Assembly: GCF_030253575.1 (NCBI RefSeq)
Contig: NC_080559.1
Coordinates: 14,359,001-14,423,000 of the forward strand
Direction: 5' to 3'
Length of the DNA: 64,000 nt
Source: Rhododendron vialii
Lineage: Eukaryota > Streptophyta > Magnoliopsida > Ericales > Ericaceae
Shown: positions 46,154-58,175 of the stretch, one piece after another
Layout of the letters: the number at the start of each line of letters is the position of its first letter
How positions within the stretch are numbered: position 1 is the first letter of the stretch
Notes under the pieces: generated by a model
Seen by the model: only the letters and a program-made list of their open reading frames with translations
Database searches by the model: none
What the model was told of the DNA's origin: nothing
Program-made: the position numbers and the translations under genes

Positions 46154-46849
46154 CTACAAAATTGAAACAGACATTATGGAAAAACAATCTCTACATGTCA
46201 AAACCATCACAAAACAAAGCCAGCTAGATCTTTGCCAAAAAAAAAAAGGAGGAATTACCAAAGAAAAAACTGGTAAGGTTATACCCAATGATGTTAGACC
46301 CACATGTACTGAATTTGATGACCCTACATCCCTAAATGAGACCAAGAGCATCCACATCACAGCTCTAGATGGGGACCAAGTACTAATATATAATATCAAT
46401 AAGGGAAAACTATTTTCAAGGTTTACTGTTAACGGTGGTCAAGGTTCAGTATCAAAAATTTAGATTATTTTCAAAAATTAAAATTTCAAGGTTTTCCGTT
46501 TCCCCACACCATTCCACCGTCATGATATTTCAGCAATGGAAATACTTGTGATAAGCTATTCAAACATATCTCCGGAGGTTTTAAAGCACCTTATAGAATC
46601 CAGTAACAATATAGTCCTCACATCTAGCAAAAAAGCGTGAATAACGAACTTGAAAACATACAGTAATTACTACCATTCAAGCTAAGAGATACAAACGGAA
46701 GACGAGTATGGTTAAATTATTTTCACATTTATCAGAAACATGAAAGTAGCAGTCGGCCAGAAGCGAAGAATTAACTACTTTACCAAATCCAAGAATTTTC
46801 CAAAAAAGAAAGGAAATAACAAATTGAAATAGAATCCTATGATAAAAAC

Positions 46850-46952
46850 CTTCTTCAGTGACAAGCTTTTACAAAAATCGGACTGGAGAGATATTGCATT
46901 TTGTTACTAGGAAGTGAAGATGCTTCTAGAAAAACATTCTTCCGCTCTAAGT
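46850..46952 (-). pseudogene. UTP10: UTP10 exon remnant 9 (one stop)
   Basis: Encodes KHLHFLVTKCNISPVRFL, a TAA at 46,869-46,871 where Ser is expected, then KLVTE. It matches KEHLHFRVREAK...VLFLSRLISRE. Confidence 0.75.
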
Positions 46953-47130
46953 CTGCAAAAAACACAAATACTCAAATAGATCCAGAAATGTGGACATCTA
47001 GTTTCCACTATCATCCTGAAAGAACTACAAGCTCGCTTATGTTACAGCAACAATAGTGACAATATTTTCCACACACTGGGAAATAAAAATGTGTAAAAAA
47101 AAATGCATCATGAACCAACAAGACATCTAC

Positions 47131-47280
47131 CAGCATTGTTGAGACAAACACCTCTAGTATCCTCCAAAATAAGCAAACTAGTATTTTCGAATTCAGTTGC
47201 CTAAAATTGGTGTTAAAGTTTACCTCAAACAGCTGATCCAGAAAGCCTTTGCAATCACCATCCACCATTCTTGTCTTGGA
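47131..47280 (-). pseudogene. UTP10: UTP10 exon remnant 8 (open)
   Basis: Encodes VDGDCKGFLDQLFE, then LNSKILVCLFWRILEVFV, matching SNCQELLYQLLD...LNSKVLICLFWKLGESFI. Splice signals are present. Confidence 0.8.
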
Positions 47281-47422
47281 CTAGAAATTACAAAGCCGAA
47301 CCATATGATAAGCAACTTAACAAGCCCACTCTTCCTAAGATGATCAATAAAACTTTGCAGGTACAGAAGTCCAAACTGAGAAATAATAAAATATGGAATC
47401 CATCCATAAATCATTTATGTAC

Positions 47423-47511
47423 CTCTTCTGCAGATACAAGTCCCACAGACTTCAACACATTCCACTCAGTTACCAAAACTTGATAGCAAGCATCATACAA
47501 TGCACTAACAT
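47423..47511 (-). pseudogene. UTP10: UTP10 exon remnant 7 (open)
   Basis: Encodes DVSALYDACYQVLVTEWNVL and KSVGLVSAEE, matching LDLFELCFPVLKTEWEELE. AG before 47,511 and GT after 47,423. Confidence 0.7.
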
Positions 47512-48950
47512 CTAACAACAAAGAAAAAACAAAAATCAGCATGGGACCTTCATCATTTCCAGGCAATTCCATCGCAATATTTAGGTGTAATAAAATTCCA
47601 GAAAATACTTATATGCAGCTAAAAAGGCATACCATAAGTCACATAAAGCATGAATTCAGGTCCAGTAGCCGCATAAAGGTTTACATTACATATCGCCTGA
47701 TTAAATTACAGGAATGGGTTGAAAACATACAATCAAACCCAGTGAAAACAGATTTACTAAAGTGAATTGACCTCTTTTTTTGTATCTAAACCTAGATGTA
47801 GTCACATAAATTGACACCTGCTTATAGACATCGACTTTGTTCTATCAAGTATATGCTTCATACAACTGCCTATGGAGCATGAACTTTAGGAGCAAAAATG
47901 TTTAGTGGTGATAGGGGCAATGGTTTCCTGAATGACAAACAAAACTCGTGCATAGCGACAGACTCATTGGGGAAGTTGCCAATGAAATCAGCAGGTCTTG
48001 TACACCTGCCTGTAGTGCTTGAAAGACAAAAGGCAACAAAGTGGATGGCAACATTACCACAATCACATCTGATAATATACCCAACTTCCTAACCTCTATC
48101 AAATCACCCACCTAGGGCATTATACGCAATCGTTTAAATAGAAATAATTTCACTTCCATCAATAGGGCCAAACTCAATAATATGGACTGATTTGCTAATC
48201 AACATAATGCATACCATCTCTAACTCAACTTAAAAGTTGACAACATGAAATGATCTTAAGAGGCTAGGTACATCTTAATGAGGGGTAGATGACAATTGAG
48301 AAGGTGCCCAGGGAGATTGTAACTTTCAAGATTCATATTAATTCATATCACAACAAGTTCAGATACGAATAACCATTTCGCAAACTTGCTCATACACCAC
48401 CCATGCTTATCCTTCCAACAGACGAAAGCAAGCATCTTGAAAGTGAATCGCATTCCATGTAATGGTAACTATCCATTGTTATGCAAAGAAGTGTGTTGAG
48501 ATTGGTGCTTCTTAAAAGGACAAAATGAAATAGATTATTTCATATTTTCTATAGCCTATAGTTTCTTCAAGAGTTAGGGATTCAGGGTTTGAATGAAATT
48601 TTGGGCCCATCCCTATACACCAACAAAATGCACAAGATGAAATATATCATGACTTGAGTTCATAATCTGCCACATACTAAAGTAACAACAACAATAACAG
48701 AACCCATCTAGTCCCCAATCAGACGTGAGTAACAGTGATAAGAAAATCCTTCACCAATAATTGGCTAGTCGATAACTATTTTGCATTGCAAGAGACGCCA
48801 TGCAAGCAGTCAAATCAAAACCCAACATGTACATTATAAGATGGACGTCAATAAACACAAGCATAAAAGCCTTCTAAGAAGAATTTAAAAAGAAGCAGCA
48901 TAGCCAGTCAGTATACCAATCTTAGCCATCGTGAATGGCTGCAATAAAAC

Positions 48951-49089
48951 CAAGTGTCTTTGACAGCTCCGAAAACTTGCAGCATTCTACAAGCCAAGGC
49001 ATATACTCTTCAGGGTGCCTTTACAATGTTTCTGCCATCCCTCTTATCGTATCCATATTAGTATAAGAAATGTGCTCATAATCCAACAT
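48951..49089 (-). pseudogene. UTP10: UTP10 exon remnant 6 (one stop)
   Basis: Encodes MLDYEHISYTNMDTIRGMAE, then TL, a TAA at 49,021-49,023, then RHPEEYMPWLVECCKFSELS and KTL. It matches the NIDVINKLVEA...HPADYIQWL...LSKTL region. Confidence 0.75.
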
Positions 49090-50700
49090 CTGCAAGCATA
49101 AATCATAATTCAAAGTCATGATCGATTTGCAACAAGCCCGCCAAAACTACAAGGGCAAATAAGAAGCACGCAAGCAAATCACATATATAGAGTAACAACA
49201 GGGTTCAACAACCCACACCCTAGACATTTCAGCTGATAAAATAGGGCCTACAAACTTTTATGCCATTATGCACAATGTCCTCTCACATATAATCACCAAA
49301 GTATGACAGTTTCAGACAGACAAATAGAAAAGACGACAGAGTGTACATGGAGACCCTTTATCAACAAACAAAATATCAATTTGAAAAACCAAAACCTCTG
49401 CACACACATAAAAACAAAGCTCTTATAACATGTAAGACAACCTGCCGTCCCAAAACTAAAGTTGATGGGGAATGGAACAAAATCTCAAACAAGCTTTCAC
49501 AATTCAAATGTCAAAAATACATCTACCATCTCCTTCAAGCAAATAAAAATCACTTAGCAAAAGAACATTTCATTCCCAACTTGGATCTGTTTGAAACAAA
49601 ATAACTGGAATGTAAACAAGACACCACCCTTTATAAGTTCAGGTCAACTTGGTTCAGTATGGCCTCTATTGGTTTCAATAACACAAGGTAAAAAAACACC
49701 TTAAACTAGAAAGCAGTGAATCATGATCAAGAGCATACCACTAGCATTTGCGACATCTAGGTATACCAAAATATCAAAAACGCGAGACAGCAGAACTGAT
49801 AAAAGGCATAAAAATTCAAGGGTAACAAACTGGTTGATTATAACACCTTGTTCAGGATTAGCATACAACAGCATTCACATGCAACACAAAGTGGGAAGGC
49901 GAGTCAGTAGCTCAAGAGCAAAAAGTCTCATATCTAATCTGTCTATGCTCAGGAGCTTCAGTTCAACATCAGTATATAGAGCATGATATAACCTTTATCA
50001 GTTGCCATAGCGCCTAGTTATACCATGGACGCTACTCTTAGGTAAAGAAACAACACCCTGGAGAGGGCCTAATAAAATAGGAACATGCAAGGGACTATGA
50101 CCTACTGCCCACGTACAACTGACCCCATCGAGAAGTAGCGAGCAAAAGGAAGGAATACATAAAAACATACTTTGAGGTCGAATTTGGATCTTGCATTTGT
50201 GGCGAGATTTGTGAATGGAAAAGAAAAGATAAAGGAAGCATAGATTCGATTGGCAAAGGGAAATCCCTTGCTTTCTCTGTCATCCAAGAAATCCAAGGTA
50301 CACAAACCATGAAGGAATTTGATCAGTTGAATTCAAGGATAGAAGGATTCCAATTTTATGCAACCTTGATCCATAAATTCCCATACACATCTCAAGCTGT
50401 CATGCATAAATTCAGTTGTTTCTTTCTCCTTAGGACAAGCAAAATTCAAAGATGTTAACTCCCACCTAGAAGCTTTTAAATCCATACTTCACCTTCTCTA
50501 GGCTGCTGGGAATGATAAAATTCTGGTGGAACGACCACTTTAATCCCTTGGCCAATTCTAAAGCCTTCAAATTTAACCATTGACTTTGCACTCAGGAATA
50601 GGAATATTGCATCAATAAGGAAATGACAATGAATGGAAGTCTATCACCAAATGATGCATCATTAACTTTAAGTTAGACAACAACTTAAAGATCAAGGAAC

Positions 50701-50840
50701 CTTTGGTACAATTAGCAGCAAGGGAAACGTCATCGTTGCAAGTTGTTTCGCAAACTCTTTCTGATCTTGGAAGTTTGAAATAGCCCGTTTGAGACACAAA
50801 AAAGCATCATCGCTAGGTAGAGATGTGTCACCCGATGCAA
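50701..50840 (-). pseudogene. UTP10: UTP10 exon remnant 5 (open)
   Basis: Encodes DTSLPSDDAFLCLKRAISNF, then FAKQLATMTFPLLLIVPK, matching LKIAVSSFGNQ...TSAMFPFLLIQPK. AG and GT are present. Confidence 0.75.
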
Positions 50841-51078
50841 CTGCAACACAAGTATAGAATGAGAGAGAGCTGCTCATAAATGTTTCATCTATCTAGCATG
50901 TAATTTATCAAGTCCAATAAAGTAAGCCTCCTGCGTCCAATACGTTGAAACTCCAATGCAACAACTATGAAAATTCTATCTTGTTTATAAGCTTTAACAT
51001 AACCCAAAACCATGGCACAAATTCTCTGATTTCATACACCTAACTGTTTTGGGTGGACCATCATTTGTTAACTTCTTA

Positions 51079-51813
51079 GGGTCTGTTGGATTAGCGAGAA
51101 AAATATAATAGAAAGTGAAAATGATAGAAAGTGAGGTGAAAGAAAAGCAAAAGAAAATGTATTTTTTTCCTCACATCTGCTTGATTAGGATGAAAGTTTT
51201 GCAAGAAAATAATTGAGAATAAAATATCATTGGCTTTGTTCGGTTAACAACTTAGTTTTAGTTTTAGTTTACTTTTCAATCATTATCATATTTCTTTCTC
51301 CAATCATTACCCTATTTCTCCAATTATTACTTTCTCATCTCTCTCTATCTCTCTCCAATCATTACCCCTATCTTCAATCATTACTCTATTTCTCTCTCCA
51401 CCTATTACCAAAACTAAACTAAACTAAACTCCCAACCAAACACAACCATTGTTTGAAAAAGAGGAAAGGTGCCCAAATTAGAAGAGAAAATATGGAGGGA
51501 AGTTAGAGTAATTATTATTGATTTTCCCAAGAATAAAATATCATTGCTTGAAAAAGAGGAAAGTTGCCCAAATTAGAAGAGCAAAGGTGGAGGGAAGTTA
51601 GAGTAATTATTGTTGATTTTCTTAAGAAAATAAAATTTTCCTGCACGTTTTTTGAGAAAAAGTGAGGCAAGCTCTCAAGCTTTAGAGGGTTGTTCGGGAA
51701 AGTTCACTTTCTACTACTTTCTACAATATTCTTGCTAAGTGAACAAAAAAAAATGTATGTTTTTTTTCTCTTTCTTGCATTTTATACCATTATCCTGCTA
51801 ATCAAACGAACCC
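51079..51813. mobile_element. PIF/Harbinger-type MITE (735 bp), TSD TTA
   Basis: The left end GGGTCTGTTGGATTAGCGAG and the right end CTAATCAAACGAACCC are inverted repeats, with TTA on both sides (51,076-51,078 and 51,814-51,816). It lies in an intron of the UTP10 pseudogene. Inside are a second MITE and a tandem copy of a ~105-bp block (about 51,449-51,538 and 51,540-51,630), so it grew after insertion. Confidence 0.8.
51232..51449. mobile_element. Second MITE nested in the Harbinger-type MITE
   Basis: The ends, GCTTTGTTCGGTTAACAACTTAG and AAACTCCCAACCAAACACAACC, are inverted repeats of the Tourist type. It interrupts a copy of the TATCATTGCTTGAAAAAGAGG block that is present uninterrupted about 300 bp to the right, which proves insertion. 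A short TSD (TTG or ATTG) is likely. The interior repeats CAATCATTACCCTATTTCTC. Confidence 0.75.
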
Positions 51814-52778
51814 TTAGGCTCCAACTCTGTCTAATAACACGACCAAATTTAGTTCTTTCTAGAGATCAATATCAAGATGACATGCCTATCACACCCACTG
51901 TTGTTATAGTGAAATTTACCATCCCGAATTAATAAACATTTTAAACTAGTGGATACACCTTAGTAAGCTCATAAGATATGCATGCAGATCTCATAATGCG
52001 AAAACTATGAATGATCCGACCTCACCATCTCTATAGCGAAGGTCACTTAACTAACATCACATCACCAAATATAACATTCATCTAACTAACATCACATCAC
52101 CAAATATAACATTCATCTACAATTATATTCTTCAATTCCGCTTGAATAAACAAGTCCTAAGTAGAGAGCCATCAGATCAGCTCCCACTCACCAAAAAACT
52201 TCCTTGGAGACTTATCCATACAACAGATGAAGAAGACATTCCTTCATTTGCCGTCCAGTCAGCAGCCTTAAACCATTCCCAGTAACATGGGTTACTTGGT
52301 TTTATTAAGGACCCGAATTCGGATTGGTTATTCCAATTATCTTCATACTTCGCATCCTGACTTAAAGTTCACATACAATTTGCCCAATCATGCATTACCC
52401 AAAAAAAATTAGACATCAGAATTAAGTTTTAGAAAACCAAATTTACCAAGGAAGAAATTTTTGGCATTTTTCTTGTACCATGACAACTGTATTTTCCATA
52501 TCACAACCTCAATTATGTCAAGATTCATACTAATGGCATCTGTAAATCCAATAAACAACTCCATCTCGCTTGTCTATATTAATAGGTTAACTATCCTCTT
52601 TGTCACAATGGGCCATATTGAACTTCTTTACCCTCAAATTGAATCTTTCATTGTACTGCTACTCCTCAATTCAGCGATGAATTAAAGGAATATTTTGCTG
52701 AATCAAACATTGTGTACCCAAAGACAAGCAATAAAATAGATTGTTCCAAAATCTATATATAAATTTGAAGAAACTCAC

Positions 52779-52954
52779 TTGACATTACAATGCCGAGACA
52801 TCTCTGAAGCACATTCTCAAGTGCATCAATAAGAGCCGGAGTACATATGCAGACTGCAGACATCCAATCTATTTACAGTTAAAGCTGCATGCACCACAGT
52901 AAGATCATCATCTCGAAGCTAACGTAATACTGCATCTTGAATAGCTACAAGTCT
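52779..52954 (-). pseudogene. UTP10: UTP10 exon remnant 4 (stop and frameshift)
   Basis: Encodes RLVAIQDAVLR, a TAG (52,919-52,921) where Gln is expected, then LRDDDLTVVHAALTVNRL. The frame then shifts and resumes as TPALIDALENVLQRCLGIVM. The match is to TIQDAILRQLWDDDLAVVQA. Confidence 0.85.
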
Positions 52955-54311
52955 CTGCACAGAAGCAGGGAATCATCATCAGAAATGCCGGAAGGAAAGA
53001 ACCGCTGATAACTAAAAGAACATGACTTTTTTCCCTTTTGATCACTAAAGTGTTGCAGAACATGAATTTCATTATATGCAACATATCGGAGAACATGATC
53101 AACTCCAGCCTCCAGGTATATTTCAAACCTTCAGAATTACAAATGCAGCCTCAAGTAAGGCTAAAATCATTTCATTCTAACATAAATCACATGGTAGACC
53201 AAATATGTTTTTAAAGAAAAACACTAACAATACTTGCAAAAAAATAATATGTAGCAAAATATGCATACGAGTCTGACAAGGCAAATTTCTGCTAAACATT
53301 GTAAAGAAACTGATGCATGTGGCCTGCTGCCAGTAAAAACTGTCCCCCCAAATAACACCGAACAAACAACACAGCTTTCCAGGTACTCTGACTTCTATTT
53401 TCCCTTCATTTCTACCTTCCTTTTTTATCCACAAATAACAAACCCCACTCTACCAGATTAAGAACTGTCCATCTTTTCCCTTGTTACTTGAGTCCCTCCT
53501 TGGATGATTAGCTCTCTCACAAACCATTGGTGTTAATACTAATCATTTCGCAAACTTCAGTCTTACATAGTTCATATTTGGAACTTTCTCTCACATTTTT
53601 ATAAATAAAGAACCTTAATAGGTTTGCTATCTCATTTCAGTTTCCATTTACTAGCTAATGGATCAACATGCATTGTAATTTAATAAAAGGAAAAACTAAC
53701 TAAAAAATCCCTGCATGGTCAAAAAATTTATGCCTATCTTATTTGCCTTATGAATATACTGCTGCTCTGTTGTATATGGATGCTCTGTCACAAACAAGCC
53801 TTTACAACTTCATGACGAACATTAAGTCCCCCAAAGAAGTAAAAGAGCATCTTCCATTTGACGAACAACTTTTCCAGGAAGACAAAAATAAATCTAACCC
53901 CAGAACACAACTTGAGCAACTTACAAACCACACCCAACTGGCCAACTCCAATTCAAAGCACCAAAAACATGAATAAACTGGTGAAGCATATGTTTAGATG
54001 AGCTGTAACATAACATGCAGATTGACTAGTACTGCAGCATCACATAACAAATTTTTCCCTGCAACACAGGAAGAAGAAATAAAAAACATCACCTCCGAAC
54101 CAATAGACTTCTCTTTGAGAATGCCAAAGGCATTCAACCCAGAAAGTGCAGAGCGTCAAACCTCAGCCTACAAACATTATGCAACTAAAACCATGAGAAC
54201 CAAACGATGCCTGGATATGAATACCACATAAGGTAGAACTAAAAAGCCAACAAAATAAAGTTTGTAGAACACAAAACGAGAACTAGACTAACAAATCAAC
54301 CTATCAGCTAC

Positions 54312-54440
54312 CTTTGGATGTTCCGGTGCAAACCAAATTTTAGAATCAGAGACGTCAATGGACAAATCCAAATTCCCATCTAATGTTCTGCACAGGATCT
54401 CATCTATGGAACCATCATTCTTGGATTGCACTTTAGCATC
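54312..54440 (-). pseudogene. UTP10: UTP10 exon remnant 3 (open)
   Basis: Encodes DAKVQSKNDGSIDEIL, then DSKIWFAPEHPK, matching VQSKKEDLKLEML...DSKLWFRLHHPR. Both splice signals are intact. Confidence 0.8.
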
Positions 54441-54550
54441 CTGCAAGTGTGGGGAAAGGGATATTAAGAACACTATGCATAGAATAAAACAGGAGAGTAA
54501 CAAGAAAGAAAACAAGGGCGGGAGAACAGAGACAAAGTGAGCCAACACAC

Positions 54551-54633
54551 CTCCAGAAAACTGTGAACTGCTCAGAGAAATTCAGATGGGTACATCTTAT
54601 TAATGGAGATTAAAATTTGCTTGACCCAGCTTC
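54551..54633 (-). pseudogene. UTP10: UTP10 exon remnant 2 (one stop)
   Basis: Encodes GSWVKQILISINKMYPSEFL, a TGA at 54,572-54,574, then AVHSFLE. The recalled plant protein has AAVPKFLE with Arg where the stop is, so a CGA-to-TGA change is likely. Splice signals kept. Confidence 0.8.
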
Positions 54634-54826
54634 CTGACAATTGCCGAGAGCCACACAGAGAAAAAACTAGCTAAGAGTCAAGCAAAAGAAAAGAGCCAAG
54701 ATAACAGCACAACAGAAAATGCAAAATGATGGATTGCTCTAGCATTTAAATGTGGATAACAAGCATGCCAGTTGCTGAAAAATCTAGAAAACGAAAACAA
54801 CAAAAAAATTTCATGACCAACGAAAC

Positions 54827-54975
54827 CTGATTCTGATGATATGGGCTCATTCGTCTTCTGTGATGACCTCATGCAAGAGTAAAGGAGCTTAGACAGTATA
54901 CGATTAACAAATTGGTTCACAGGAACTGCCTCTATGATTGAAACTAGAGTAAAATGGCAAAGATCATCAGAAGAA
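54827..54975 (-). pseudogene. UTP10: UTP10 exon remnant 1 (open)
   Basis: Encodes SSDDLCHFTLVSIIEAVPVN, then RILSKLLYSC and SSESG. It matches the SSDDKCCEVLASVIETVPVS region of the Arabidopsis protein. AG lies before 54,975 and GT after 54,827. No lesion within the exon. It is the most N-terminal piece found. Confidence 0.8.
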
Positions 54976-56569
54976 CTGCAAACAAAAGTTATTTGGTTTG
55001 GGAGTGCCATTAGGAGAAAATGAGAACACCCAAGGGTAGAACTGAAAAGGACATACATATGTCAACTGAGAGATAATAAGGATTACAAGTCTTTAATCTC
55101 AATCTACGCAAAATTTTCTAACAAAATATAATTAATTCTAGTTCAAGAAACATGAAAACCTATAAAACCTAGATAACAGATATGTCATTGTTTTGAATCT
55201 CATAAAGGCATTTCAGGGCTCTGTCGATTATAATTAACGAACACTTCTAGAAGCAAGTAAGCAACTTATACGTGATTCGGTAGACAAAAAATCAACCAAC
55301 ACCTCCCAAAGTATAATGAAGTGCCCAAAAATCAACAAATCAAAGCTTTGGTAGACAAAAAACACAAATACAAAAAAGAAATGCAAAAAACAAAAAGGAA
55401 ACACCAAACAAGAATACGAAGATTTGGCAGAATCACCGAAATCCCCCTAAAAGATGCCCCAATTAAGAGCTAACTTCAATTCCAAAGCTGCAATATGGTG
55501 GCTGCAGCAAGTATGTGGTTCACAAAGGACAAAACAAAAGATTTAGTTTTATGTTTCTTGCATTGGACTCTCTGAAAGTGCAAAAAGTAGAATGCATCAA
55601 ATAGATGAATATTAGGTGGTCTAAGCTCCATTTTGTGGAACTATTTTAAATAAATGCATACATACAAGTCAACAATTACCTTGCACCAATAAACTCAATT
55701 TGAACCATTTTGCGATGTTCTTCTCTTCTTCTTTGTGACTCTTGTAGTCTAACATATACAAAAGAAACACATTGTCAAGAACAAAGCTTCAGCCCATGAT
55801 TCTAATTATCAACAAGACGACTGTAATCTCAGCATACAAGAAAGACGACTACAATAGATTATTGAGCTTATAGGAGGGTGGTGCAACCCACCTCGCGAGC
55901 AAATATTTATACTTGTCTCAACCTGCTTTTCTCCAGATTGCACCATATGAGTCTGGCATTGTTCCAGTTCAATATCAAAAACAAAAAAATTCAGCAGCAA
56001 CCAAACCGAACATGCATCAAATGAGATGATTTGTAGAAGTATTGCCCCAAATACAGATCAATACAAAAACAAGATACATATAATCAATTCAAAAACATAA
56101 CACTAAGCTATGAATATATCAACTAGAAGCACAACTGTAACAGGCAGAACAGCTTCATTTCTTATATGTAGCAGTCGAGATGGGGATAGTCATGATGCCT
56201 AAACATAATTCAGATGAGCTTTTTTTTCCCACAAGGAGCTTTATAAATGAAAGAAGTTCTGGGTTTGATTTTATTTGGTTTTATGGCTGAAAGGTCAAAG
56301 AAGTGAGCAAGTGGAAATCAAAATCATTACTAATATCAGAGCATGCATGTGTCAGCTCTTAGTTGTCCAATTCATTACTAATCTTCTTTTGTTACTAATC
56401 TCCTTTCCCTACCAAAATGTAACAGTACGACATTGAGATATATAGATGCAAATGACAAATTAAATAGAATGGAAAATTTTGATGACAATGCTCTAACATA
56501 TATATGACTATTGCACTACTATCAAATCTTGCCAGGAACAAATCTAGAAGTGCTCTAACAAAAGCTTAC
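54976..56569. other. DNA upstream of UTP10 remnant 1
   Basis: The missing N-terminal UTP10 exons should be here on the minus strand, but I cannot find them. A minus-strand frame near 55,890-55,980 and a piece near 55,690-55,740 (ESQRRREEH) end at possible splice signals and could belong to the transposase-like gene that starts at 56,570. Confidence 0.35.
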
Positions 56570-58175
56570 CTCGCACTGATGATGAGAACCAACCTGTTGA
56601 TTCGGTTATGGCAATAGAGTTGGTTCCCGGCTGCGTCTGGTGTGGCGGATCTATCTCTTCTGGACTTGCTTGGTTACTACCGATTGTCATTTGGCGGTGC
56701 ACACTAGAGGCATCTGGATGCTGTTAACAATTACGTGCATATAAAATCAAGTTTAGCAAAGAAAATGCCATAAGGAACAAATGCAATAGTCAGTATATTA
56801 ATTCATGAAAATGAATGCGGTACATTCTCGTTGGGTCCCTCATTGAACTCATCTGAATCGTCATCAGTGTAACCCATAGCTTCTAAGAACCTTTTCAACC
56901 TTTGCACTTTGGATTTCATCTTCATAAATTGTCGATCACATTCAGTTGAGGATTGGGACGGTGCTTGATCATTATTCTTCGAACCAAGCAGCTTACTCTT
57001 AGTTGCTCCTAAGCCTAGCCCTTGAGTACGCCTGAGTCACTCAGGTCCTATAGATTGAGTGAAAATCACACACTCTGACATGGCATGAGAACTAGACCTA
57101 TCTTGACATCGCAACGCTTTCAATTTGTCTTGTATGAAGTCTCTCAAGTGTTAGGGCAAAAATTTAGAGATACAATCTTATTACGTAACAAGATCAACAC
57201 TAAATATAACCAAAGAAATATAAACCATAATTCAACTTACAACAATAGCAGAAGTTTCTTCATTAACTGCTCCACCATCTTTTTGTGCATGTGTTTTGAT
57301 ATATGTATCAATACGCGTAGGTTTTTTTCCCGCATCCTTGTCCTAGCATCACCACTAATGCATATGAAAAGTATTAAAGTAAACCACCCTCAATCACTGT
57401 CAAAAAAATGGTGTGAAGTACGATAAAATAAACAAGTTTTATCTATCAAACCTTTTGATCAACCAAATAATGTTGTGTCTGCCGCCCGCTCGTGTGTAGT
57501 AATTTTTGTCGGGACCTATAATCCTTGTTGTTTATGCTCTTCTCCTATCAAAATCAACAATTTTAATTTTCTCTTATCTTTGACAACAATGTATGAAAGT
57601 TATAACATCATACTCTTATATTAATCGGTTTCGCACACCTTTACATATCCATCATTCCAATAATAGACCAAACACCGACACTGCCACTGCTCCTCCGTAA
57701 CTCTACTGGGCTTATGAGCTAGTGTGTTTGCATCATTTTCATATGGCGTGTCTCCCTGCCTTTTTGCTTCACATTTCCATCCTTGCCATTTCATTCCAAG
57801 AGATTGTATGAACCACCTCTCCATAGAATCATCTGCATCTGTATGAGCCTACAATACAAAAAGATACTTAAAAATAATTCCTAAATGCTGCATAAGAGAG
57901 CCCAATATGAATACATAAACCACCCCAAGTTTACCTTGATTTCTTCCCATACTTTCTTCTTATAGTGCTCAGGGACATAGCGCCAATCCGTATAGTGCAA
58001 TGGTAGAAGGGAACCATCCCTCACCAACAGCCCCATGTTAGTGGCAAGGGGAGATGCTTCAGGCATTACAAGTTGTCCCCTATCATTTAGTACAATCTCT
58101 ATTTGGTTATTACCCCTACTCCATGATGCATTCATCAATGAGGGACCTCTCCCCCGGGTTTGCGCTGAAGAGCTA
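56570..58175 (-). CDS. Ptta/En/Spm-type plant transposase-like gene (Transposase_24 family), multi-exon
   Basis: Six exon blocks on the minus strand are in family order with GT and AG signals: 57,935-58,175; 57,639-57,848; 57,452-57,538; 57,241-57,342; about 57,030-56,824; and 56,720-56,570. Block 1 reads IEIVLNDRGQLVMPEASPLA and LLPLHYTDWRYVPEHYK. Block 2 reads LGMKWQGWKCEAKR, then VTEEQWQCRCLVYYW. Block 3 has RSRQKLLHTSGRQ; block 4 has GKKPTRIDTYIKTHAQKDGG and VNEET. From memory this is the Transposase_24 layout (HY..W..VP, KWK.WK, W..L..YW, N...R..L.H..G, PTR.E.FI.TH). Block 5 is charged with a likely coiled stretch (KMKSKVQRLKRFLEAM). The blocks I translated are open, but first and last exons are not identified. 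Such genes can be transposon genes or domesticated relatives. It lies between the UTP10 and PHAX-like remnants. Confidence 0.6.

Larger units (their letters stand above)
34514..54975 (-). pseudogene. UTP10: UTP10/HEATR1-like gene, long decayed copy in 23 exon remnants
   Basis: UTP10 (HEATR1 in animals, At3g06530 in Arabidopsis) is a nucleolar HEAT-repeat protein of the U3 snoRNP/SSU processome needed for rRNA transcription and processing. Read from 54,975 down, 23 blocks follow the order of the Arabidopsis protein as I recall it, and most end at GT and AG splice signals. The N-terminal few hundred residues and the C-terminal end are missing. The copy cannot make the full protein. In-frame stops lie at 54,572-54,574, 52,919-52,921, 49,021-49,023, 46,869-46,871, 40,797-40,799, 37,767-37,769, 36,521-36,523 and 35,666-35,668, with three more in the last exon. 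There are also frameshifts, and one exon is split by a duplicated piece of the same gene. Other exons are still open, so decay is not ancient. A functional copy presumably exists elsewhere. Confidence 0.85.

Noticed and set aside
34514..54975. Reading UTP10 as a working gene with unusual introns
   Set aside because: Stops and frameshifts fall inside conserved HEAT-repeat blocks in about ten exons, and one exon is split by a duplication.
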